From: Mactra quadrangularis
Taxonomy: Eukaryota > Mollusca > Bivalvia > Venerida > Mactridae
Length of the DNA stretch: 64,000 nt
NCBI GenBank assembly: GCA_025267735.1
Contig: CM046307.1
Span: 59,577,395 to 59,641,394, forward strand
Reading direction: 5' to 3'
Shown one piece after another: positions 38,501-50,500 of this stretch. Each line of letters begins with the position of its first letter. Position 1 is the first letter of the stretch. The notes beneath the pieces were generated by a model. That model was not told the DNA's origin, did not search any database, and saw only the letters and a program-made list of their open reading frames with translations. The position numbers and the translations under genes were made by a program.

Positions 38501-41500
38501 ACAGTAGTTTATGTTAATCACTCTAGTTTATGATAATCAATAATAATCACTATTACGATCGTGTATTTCCCAGACAGAAATTAATACGTTGCTTACAAAT
38601 ATGGAAGTTGCACTCGAGCTAGTAGATCATATGCAAACATGTCTTAGCTAAATGATGTACTTTTTCAATTATTGATAATTATGATATTCATCATAATGCC
38701 TTCATTATCACTGATGAACATCATATTTCTTGGGAGATTGAGTTCATCAGTAGACCCCTTTATAAACCAAAACTGTATCATGTGAAGCTAGTTATTATTA
38801 AGAGTTATTGTTAGGAGTTCAGTAAGAGTTTAGATACGAGAAAGTAACGTTAGGGCTGTGCAAGCGCCCTTTTGGGCTGCTCGCACCATAGTTATTATAT
38901 TGTATTATCATTTTTAAGTTTACACTGGACTTACAAACCTATGTTAATTATGAATGTTGAACTTTACGATCGCGGACCTTAATTAAATGTCACCATCTAA
39001 AGACGTAGTGTTGTTATAATTATATCCTGAAGTGTTATTGACAATGCACATCGTGTTTGAAGAAATTATGTTAAACATGTACAAAACCCATATTGTCGAC
39101 TGAGTTATGCTATGCATTCAAGGTTGTTTATAGTGTTTCACAAGGACTATGACTTGATACCAATTTCTACTGAAATGTTCTTTGTGTGCCACCGTCAATC
39201 CAAACAGGGTAAATTTTCCCAGATGCAAAATATTACCAAAGGAATATATGTACATCAAATTAAGCCCCAAAGTTCTAAGTTTAGTTTAAACCTAATTCAT
39301 TGACATTTTGCATACATGTATAAATTCAATATACCTATAAGTCACAACAAGGTGATGACAGGTTCTACGGATTTTTCTGGGGGAAAAAATGGGGCGAGCG
39401 AGCGAAGAATTTAAAAAAATCTTAATTCAGTTGCTTCATACAGCGGTTTGACAAATTTCTTATGAGCGAGCGAGGAAATAAAAGTATATTTTTTGTAAAA
39501 ACCGTAAAATTTATGGTTCGTGCGAATCCATAGAACAAATGATCAACTTAATTGTTGTGGCCAATTATCTACATAAAACATATATTGCCCAAAATGTAAA
39601 AAAGGTCTGCCTTTACAACTTATTTGTTTACAGGCATTCTTCAAGGTCATAATTAGATAGATAGTGATACTGAATGAAGATTGTGATAGTTATTTATGAA
39701 TTCCTTGTTATTTCGATCGTTAAAAATGTTTCACATTTATATTCATTTTTTTGTTTAAAAATATCGTGCAGGTATATCTCTTTTTGTGGTGGTATAAAAC
39801 ATAGGCACGAGTTTTGATGTGCCAAATTAAGTGTTCTAGAAAGAGTTATTTATTAAAAATATCGTGCAGGTATATCTCTTTTTGTGGTGGTATAAAACAT
39901 AGGCACGAGTTTTGATGTGCCAAATTAAGTGTTCTAGAAAGAGTTATTTATTAAAAATATCGTGCAGGTATATCTCTTTTTGTGGTGGTATAAAACATAG
40001 GCACGAGTTTTGATGTGCCAAATTAAGTGTTCTAGAAAGAGTTATTTAGAAGTTTTAATACACGAATTAAAACAATTGCATATTATATGTATGTGTACAA
40101 CAAATTGTAGAAAAATTATATGCTTTTTTGATTTCTAACATACAACATTTAGTACTTTGGCTGTTAAGTTTTATATGCGATGGGGTAAATTGTAACAGCC
40201 GTGTATAGATCGATGACGTCACAGTAAGCATAGAGTGAAAACCACGTGTCTGTTAGAATGCTGCATATTTAAGTAGATATACAGGTAAAGAAGTTGTTTT
40301 GTCTTTATACTTCTGTAATGTTTAAGAACAATAGCACCACTTCTTACATATTTTTATTAAAGTTTTAAATGGTTTATAAAACATACAATTGTCAAGTGGA
40401 CAGTTTCAATACGTCATGTAGATGACGAAGATCAAATAAACTGAACATTTTCACTGTTTAAATTGTCGTGCAGATCATCTGCCAGATGCCGCTTGTAAGA
40501 GCGGGTTTAGCTATTATATTTTCGATTATGATAATTCGTGATTTTCTTTACAGTTGACAGAAGACGGAAAATTTCAATCATCAAGGTCAAGATGGAAATA
40601 TGTTTTAGTTGTTTTGGTATATATTTATTTTATCAATACTTATTTATTTGTTTGTTTTATTAGGGAATATTAACATAGAATCTATATGTATCATGCAATT
40701 AGTGTTTGGAGAACCAATGGATATACTTTTTAAAAAAAGCTATTAATCTTGGTGCATGGCGACTTTCAAGAGAGATACAAAAATATGCACATTAGAAAAA
40801 ACACCATTGAATCAATGGTGACTGTTAGAAATCTTTCAGTGGCTTTTAATTACAAGTGGTCAAGTGGTTAGTACATTGGATTGACAGTTGGGCTTATATT
40901 CAATGGTAGGGTCTATATAGTCAATAAATAAATTAAGTTGGGTGCATTTTTATTCTTCAGTGCAGCTGTCTAAGCCGACTTGACATTCATTTTTAACCTA
41001 AACAATTTTCTCTATTATACCTGTTTGTCCTATGAAATTCTCTTTTGTATAGAGAAATGGATAAAAGATAAGGTACCATTGGTTATTTGTGATAAATGGG
41101 TGCATAGAACAGACAGAAGTTGCTGACTTCTTACTCTGAGTATAATGGGTAACTCATTATGCTCATTGATTATGCTCTCACTGTGGTATGCTTCTGGTGG
41201 TGTGACTGAACAGTGAATTAATATATGACTTTTTATACTTCAAACAAAATTAACCCTGCTTAGCACCCAATATCTTTTTAAAGATATTTCTTGTTATTGC
41301 TTTGTTGGCATATTATGAATGCATTATATTGTACAAAGAATAAGTTAGTTATTAATAGTAAGACTATTTATCATTTTCTCAGGGTTTACTCTGTGTGGCT
41401 GGTTTGATTGTTGGTCTAGTTGTTGGTCTAAATAAAACCTCTACTAGTTCCACTGGTGAAGAATCATCACAAACGGGCAATGAACAAACAACTACTACTG

Positions 41501-44500
41501 TAAGTAAACCATTGTTATGTATTATATTTTAACTTATGTTCAATTGTGGTTTATTCTTCAACTGTGTTCCATAATTCAGGTTTATCTGCCTGTCCATAAA
41601 TGCTGGCTTAATTATTTTTTACAATAGCAGTACATGTAGTAATTTTGTAAAGTTAAATTTATGATGAACTCATTCCTTAAAAAAAAAACAAATGTTAATT
41701 TATTACAAGTGCTGAGAAATGTTGTCTTCTTCTTGTTTTATTCAAACTAGTTAGTGTTTTGATGTAATTAGTACAAATAGCATTTCATGTATTGACTAAA
41801 GACTCCATGTATCAACCTTATACTTCTCTTGTCTAACTCTACAGACAAGCATCGAAACATCAACACCAACATCCAAAGCAACAACATCAAATCCAACAAC
41901 AACAATTTTACCATCACCATCTACCACTAGACAGACAACGGAAAAGGAGTCAACTACTGCAAACCACACTCCCACAACAGAGAAGGAATCAACCACTACA
42001 AATAATCCAGATAATGTTGATTGGTTAAATGAACCTTGTTCTAGTCCAGAAACTTCACAGTGCCCTTGGAGGTAAGCTTGTCTTCTGAATACTAATTGAG
42101 AAAAAAACTCGCCTACTCGCTTATTTAGATCTGGCCTTTATATTGATTTGTTTGATTAAAGTGATACTTTTTAATACATGTATTTTATTATTTTAAACTA
42201 AGTTATTGTTGTTTGATTTGTATTTTTTGGGGGGAGATTTATTCTTTTTTTTCATATAAAATAGGATTCATATTCAAATTCTACTTTTGGTTACTCTCAA
42301 GTCCAGTCAAGTGTGATTATTTATACTTTTATAGTCTGTCGTATGCCAATCTGATTAAAACCCGATCTAAAATTTTCCACTCGCTTTTTGTTGCCAAATG
42401 CAAGATCTTAGGGTTCATTTTGTTGCCAAATGCAAGATCTTTGTGTTTTAGAGATAATTTGCATGATGACATGTTTGATAAATGATTCATATTTTGTTTT
42501 TGCAGTGATGAATCCAATCCATTACTTCTTATTTCCCTTGATGGATTCCGGGCAGATTATTTACTGAGAAATTTAACACCAACAATAGAGAAGTTAAGAA
42601 CATGTGGTGTTCATACACCATACATGAGATCAGTGTTTCCAACTTTAACATTCCCTAATCATTATTCTATTATAACAGTATGTTCTTTATTTAAAATTAT
42701 TTTTTCATTAAATCTAAATTAATTTGAACTTAACATTATTAATATGTCGATTAACATAACAAACTTTAATTTCATAAGTTGTTATTGAAAATTCCAGAGA
42801 AGGACCATTGCCTATCTGAATGCTGAAAAACATTTACATAAACCGTTTTTTTTTCTGCACCTGTCTACTTGTATTTTATGCATTTGGCATTTTTGTACAT
42901 TTTATCAAGATGTATCACACAGTTACAGCACTGTTTTAAACTGAGAAATTTTGTTAGTGTTTTAACCCTATGACACTGTAGCAGGGCTGTATATATATGG
43001 TTGTGTTATATTCATCAGCCTGATCAGCTAAGTTAGGAGAGCATTTGACTTGCAAGCAGGAGGTTGTGGATTCAATCCCTCATAGGGCATTTATTTTTTC
43101 CTCCTATTATGACACATTTAAGAGACAAAAGTCTCGGCTATAATTACTTAGTTAGTCATTTAAAAGCAACATTTTATGGCAAATTTTATGTGAAATAATA
43201 TAGTATATATCAATCATATTTTGTTCTATATCCTGGGTCTGTAGCGCAGCTGGTAGCACTACAGGATTTTGAATCATGTGTCCCGAAGGGGGTGCAAGTT
43301 TGAATGCCACCCAGGACAGTTATACCCTTCCATGAAAATTTGACAATAATGTCTATTTTCCTCCACTAATAAGGTATATGGAGAAGTTGCCATGCAGCCT
43401 TGTGGATAGGGTAGTTGAGTACTGGTTATAGACAGGGGTCCAAGAAAGATAGATCAGGCACATTGGCCTCCATAAATGACCTAAATTGTGATGACAGGGT
43501 GTTAAACCCAGTTTATATATATATACATGTATATTCTATAATTTCAGGGTTTGTACCCAGAATCCCATGGTATTGTAAGTAATTCTATGTATGAGCCACA
43601 TTATAATAACTCATTCTCTATCGGTGGAGACGGAAAGTTTGAGTCATATTGGTGGGGTGGTGAACCGGTAAGTCTTCTTTATTTCACATTTCATTAATCT
43701 CTGTTCCAAGGTATAAATAAAGTCAAATGATCTTCAGAAGGTAAAGAAATAATTGTTTTTGTCGAGTTCTTGCACCAGCAATACAACAGAATAGAATCAA
43801 GTTGGGAATGATGCTAATTGGTTACTTTTCTTTTTCTCAAAATGCCCATATTAGCCTATGGGTTGTTACTGATTATGCTGACTTCTCTGCACAAACATTT
43901 TTGCAAATGACCTAGTATACCCCATGACTCAATTTTTATGAGAATAACAGAGATTAAGATGTATTTTTATTGATTAGGTCATATAATGGTCTTAATAGAG
44001 TGACATGTATAGGTGGTACCCAGCAGTTATGATATCTAGATGTGATCTTGTACTTTTCTTACAGATATGGTCCACAGCTAAGCAACAAGGAAAAAGAACA
44101 GCATCATACTTCTGGGTTGGAAGTGAAATGAACATATCAGGTATTCAAATGATTCTATTTGTTTTATACTGAGCGACACATGTGTATTTTAAATTTCAAA
44201 ATTGATACATTTTAACATAAGCAATCAAACAATGTATGTAATATTTGATTATTTGAAATTACTTTATTGATGTTTCTGTTGTTGTTTTTGGAGAATACAA
44301 CAAGCTTTGTTACTAAGACATATTTTCACTGTTGGCAGCTGTAAATGATGTATGTGGTTTGTATATACATATATAATTCCATAAAATAGTACATGTACAT
44401 GTAGTTGATTTTGATTGTAACTTTGATATTTTCAGGTCAACAACCAGACATATGGTTTCCTTATGATGGGTAAGTTTGTTATTTTGTTTTTAAAATTACA

Positions 44501-47500
44501 GTGAGTCACAAAGTTAAATACATGTTGCCAAGTTGTATGCAGATTTGCCTCAAAATGTATTAAAACAACCAGTAGACCATGGACAAAGTCCACAGAAATC
44601 ACTACCGATGAAGTGACTCTCGGAATGTGTCAGTGCCATTCCACAATTTTTACAGCCATATTTCATTTTAAATAAGCTATTATTTGTAATTATATTGTCT
44701 ATTCAGTAAAGGGTATGTTATGATAAATTATAATACATACTTTATTTTTTTATGGACTGATGGCCAGTACTCCTATTTAAACAATGGCATCACAAAATTC
44801 TAAAAGTATATTTTACTTGTATATTTACAGTGGTGTCGTAATGTATATTTTACTTGTATATTTACAGTGGTGTCATATAGTATATTTTACTTGTATATTT
44901 ACAGTGGTGTCATATAGTATATTTTACTGGTATATTTACAGTGGTGTCAAAAAGTATATTTTACTTGTATATTTACAGTGGTGTTATATAGTATATTAAC
45001 TTGTATATTTACTGTGGTGTCATAAAGTATATTTTACTTGTATATTTACAGTGGTGTCATATAGTATATTTTACTTGTATATTTACAATGGTGTCATATA
45101 GTATATTTTACTGGTATATTTACAGTGGTGTCATATAGTATATTTTACTGGTATATTTACAATGGTGTCATATAGTTTATTTTACTGGTATATTTACAGT
45201 GGTGTCATATAGTATATTTTACTTGTATATTTACAGTGGTGTCATATAGTATATTTTACTTGTATATTTACAGTGGTGTCATATAGTATATTTTACTGGT
45301 ATATTTACAGTGGTGTCAAAAAGTATATTTTACTTGTATATTTACATTGGTGTTATATAGTATATTAACTTGTATATTTACTGTGGTGTCATAAAGTATA
45401 TTTTACTTGTATATTTACAATGGTGTCATATAGTATATTTTACTGGTATATTTACAGTGGTGTCATATAGTATATTTTACTGGTATATTTACAATGGTGT
45501 CATATAGTATATTTTACTGGTATATTTACAGTGGTGTCGTAATGTATATTTTACTGGTATATTTACAGTGGTGTCATATAGTATATTTTACTGGTATATT
45601 TACAGTGGTGTCATATAGTATATTTTACTGGTATATTTACAATGGTGTCGTATTGTATATTTTACTGGTATATTTACCATGGTGTCATATAGTATATTTT
45701 ACTTGTATATTTACAGTGGTGTCATATAGTATAATTATTTTACTGGTATATTTACAGTAGTGTCATATAGTATATTTTACTTGTATATTTACAATGGTGT
45801 CATATAGTATATATTACTTGTATATTTACAGTGGTGTCATATAGTATATTTTACTTGTATATTTATGGTGGTGCCATATAGTATATTTTACTTGTATATT
45901 TTGCAATCATGTCATATAGTATATTTTACTGGTATATTTACAATGGTGTCATATAGTATATTTTACTTGTATATTTACAGTGGTGTCATATAGTATATTT
46001 TACTTGTATATTTACAGTGGTGTCATATAGTATATTTTACTTGTATATTTACAGTGGTGTCATATAGTATATTTTACTGGTATATTTACAGTGGTGTCAT
46101 ATAGTATATTTTACTTGTATATTTACAGTGGTGTCATATAGTATATTTTACTTGTATATTTACAGTGGTGTCATATAGTATATTTTACTGGTATATTTAC
46201 AATGGTGTCATATAGTATATTTTACTGGTATATTTACAGTGGTGTCATATAGTATATTTTACTGGTATATTTACAGTGGTGTCATATAGTCTATTTTACT
46301 GGTATATTTACAGTGGTGTCATATAGTATATTTACTTGTATATTTACAGTGGTGTCATATAGTATATTTTACTTGTATATTTACAGTGGTGTCATATAGT
46401 ATATTTTACTTGTATATTAACTATGGTGTCATATAGTATATTTTACTTGTATATTTACAGTGGTGTCATATGGTATATTTACTTGTATATTTACAGTGGT
46501 GTCATATAGTATATTTTACTTGTATATTTACAGTGGTGTTATGTAGTATATTTACTGTGGTGTCATAAAGTATATTTTACTTGTATATTTACAGTGGTGT
46601 CATATAGTATATTTTACTGGTATATTTACAATGGTGTCATATACTATATTTTACTTGTATATTTACAATGGTGTTATATAGTATATTTTACTTGTATATT
46701 TACTATGGTGTCATATAGTATAATTTACTTGTATATTTATGGTGGTGTCATATAGTATATTTTACTGGTATATTTATGGTGGTGTCATATAGTATATTTT
46801 ACTTGTACATTAACAATGGTGTCATATAGTATAATTATTTTACTTGTATATTTACAATGGTTTCATATAGTATATTTTACTGGTATATTTACAATGGTGT
46901 CATATAGTATATTTTACTGGTATATTTACAGTGGTGTCATATAGTATATTTTACTTGTATATTTACAGTGGTGTCATATAGTATATTTTACTTGTATATT
47001 TACAGTGGTGTCATATAGTATATTTTACTGGTATATTTACAGTGGTGTCACATAGTATATTTTACTTGTATATTTACAGTGGTGTCATATAGTATATTTT
47101 ACTGGTATATTAACGGTGGTGTCATATAGTATATTTTACTTGTATATTTACAGTGGTGTCATATAGTATATTTTACTTGTATATTTACAGTGGTGTCATA
47201 TAGTATATTTTACTTGTATATTTACAGTGGTGTCACATAGTATATTTTACTTGTATATTTACAGTGGTGTCATATAGTATATTTAACTGGTATATTAACG
47301 GTGGTGTCATATAGTATATTTTAATTGTATATTTACAGTGGTATAACATATGAACATAGAGTAGATACAGCTCTAGAATGGTTAACAATGCCTACAGGAG
47401 AGAGACCAGATTTTATGACGTTATATTTTGATGAACCTGACCATACTGGACATGGCTCTGGACCTGATAGCCAAGAGGTATGCACAATATAAGTTCAAGT

Positions 47501-50500
47501 GACATATTTATGTAAAACTAATACAAAGACTTATCTTGTATTAATTTAATGGGATTGATGTTACTTGTATATGGGCTAACATGTTTTCATTTAAATCTTA
47601 CCAATGATGTACAAACTTGCCGAATTACTCGAAAATCATCAATTGTTGATTTTTTATACCAGGTTACATGAAATTAGGTGGTTGCTGAAGCGTTTTCGAG
47701 TTTTGTTATGAATGTTGTTTAACCCTTTACTGGTTGTGACATGTGTGAAAAGTAGCCATTTTTTCACCATTACTCGCTATTTCAAGATGCTCTTATTTCT
47801 TTACTACTTACCATACAGATGTGCAACTTGGCCAAGTTATTCCCTGGGTGAATATCTTTCAGAAAAACCAAGTTGAGCCCCGATCCCAGTTACCATGCCA
47901 ATGCTGGGGTTGAGCAAAAACGGCAAAAATTGCAATTTTCACTATTTCCACCCCACATTCCATCAGCATTTGACGCCATTTCTCTGCACTCAATGACCCC
48001 AATTTTTTTCTGGCGATGAGGGACGCTGCGCCCCCTTCAAACCCCAGCAACAAAGTCCCTTCGGAACTCCCCATAGACATCTTTTGATGGGTGAGGCACG
48101 CAAAAAAAGCTCATTTTTTGAGGACAACTATCCTGTAGTTTCATTAAATTCATTAAATCTAGTTAAAAAGCACTATTTTCAAGGCTGTGGCAGCCATTTT
48201 GGAGGGGGGTCTAAACATGTCAAAATGCGTCACGGAGCGGTAAAGGGTTGAAGTATAATGTTATTATAGAACACAAAAGATTTTAACTTTCCTGTAACTC
48301 GTCTTATTTTTATCTTCTTCCAATACACAGTGCAAATATTATTAGTTTTAAAAGTTAGTTACATAATATTTATTAAGCAGTAAGTAGTGTACATGCACAT
48401 TATTTATCTGGATAATTGGAAGTTATATTCAAAGCTTTAATTAACATAATTATATACATTGTCATTAAAACACATTATGAAAGATAACATAATCAACCTA
48501 CTGCAAGGTTTTCTAGAATGTTCACTAAATGTATCAAATTTTATATTGTAGGTAAATGAAATGTTGGAGAGAATGGATATTATTATACGTCGATTAATGG
48601 ATGGTCTTCTTGTACGTAAACTGGAACATTGTGTCAATATAGTCATAATTGCTGATCATGGTAAGATGTATATATCAATAATTACAACCTAAGCGATATA
48701 ATACAATTTGATTGGTCAAAAGTGAACACATGACTTGAAAAATGTGTTTTCATTTCCGTATAAACACAGTTGCCAACAAGAATTCATTAATATTCATGAC
48801 TTTAAATTACGTCATGCTGGTACTAGTTCATGAATGAAAAATCTATTTTAGCGCTGTCACACACAAAACAAAAGCTATGCACGTCAATAAAAGAAGTAAA
48901 TCATCGCAAACATGAAAAATGGTCCGATAATATCATATTGAAAATAAAATAAGAAATAAATGTTAACCGAAATAAACATTTCAGTTTCACTTTTATCTTT
49001 ACTATAAATAGCAAGTTGACCTCGACCTTGATAAACACACGGGAAAAGCGTAAAACTTTCAACTTGTTTACACGTTTTTTTAAAGCTACACAATCTTGGT
49101 TTTCCCTTTTAGTGCTCTTTTTATACAAATTAAAATCCAATTACTTACATTTCTTTGCATAATTGGTTCTGTTATGACATTAAACCCTTGAAAAATTGCA
49201 TCAAAGCGGAGAACAAAATGGCCAACGGCTGGCATGAAAGACCTGTGTACGACCAAGATTATTCCGCACTACAATGCATTCAGCTCTTACGCACTAAAAT
49301 ATAGTTCTTGATATCATCGCAATTAATAATGGCTCTGTCGACAAATTTCGCCCATTAGGTTGTAATTGTAAGGAATGAATTCATAGAAACTGACTTTTAT
49401 CGAAAAATAAATGTCACTTTTGGTGATAGCTAATAATTTGCATAAAGGCTGAAGGCCTTCATGCTGGAATTAGCTATCACCAAAAGTGACATTTATTTTT
49501 CGATAAAAGTCAGTTTCTATGAATTCATGTGGCACTACATGTACACTGTCCACATATTAAACTAACTCTGCATCTTCAACTCAACAAGAACATAACGACA
49601 AACACTCATCATAGGTTTATAACTTATTATTAATACAGATTTAACATATCTACAAAACTACGTCCGCTCTCTCCCGGAGCTAGAAAGCAACCCTCTGAAC
49701 TAACTCACGCTGCGGGCCACCAGACCGTATCAATGATCACGTGGTGATCAGTCACGCTCTCATTGGTCAAATAACCACTACAGAACTCTCTATTGTTCTG
49801 GCAGCGAGCCATTGTGTTACATACGTCCCCCACAAAAATGAAGTTTTGAACGAACAAAACTTAAGTGAAAAACGCGAACACAATGGGCGTTAGAACCAAC
49901 ATAAATCTGAAAGTAAAACATAACATGTATTATATATAATACCACGGGTGCACCCAATAAAAGATTAAAATACACATCAAACAAAACATAAATCACGGAT
50001 CCCTACAGTTCATTTCTACGAGTGATAATTATTAAAATAGTTATTCCTACAGTTTATTCACTACTGATAACTATGAATGTTAACTAATATATATAACTGT
50101 TGAATATTCCACCATACTCCACTAAGTTAGATCCAAATTGGTAACCATCAACCACTATGTAGAACGAAGACACCATTAACCACAGAATGAAGAACCATTA
50201 ACCATTATGTACGGTTAAGATGATTTAAATTTATAGGAACTGCAGAATGCTGATATTGTAAGTCCCCAAGACTGTCGCAATTTCAGTCAATTTATCTTCG
50301 GGAACACCAAGGTTCTGTCGTCGTAATTGTGACAAGATCTCCATAAAGAAACGGTTGAACAAATGTCCAAAATTTTCCATTTTAATTATATTGTGATTGA
50401 TGAAGAGAACACATTAAGCGTTTATCCTACACTGAGTGAAGATTATAATCACAAGTCACAAAGTAATCTATTACGGATCAACTAGTAGAAGTAATAACAA

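Noticed and set aside
40211..40225. TGACGTCA palindrome as a promoter element of the ENPP gene
   Set aside because: It is inside intron 2 by the exon chain, and a single 8-bp match is expected by chance; an internal promoter cannot be excluded.
44784..45760. Open frames of 71 and 88 codons with a repeated [15 protein letters not shown] pattern
   Set aside because: They are translations of the 37-bp minisatellite (37 bases cycle through the frames) and end at random variants.
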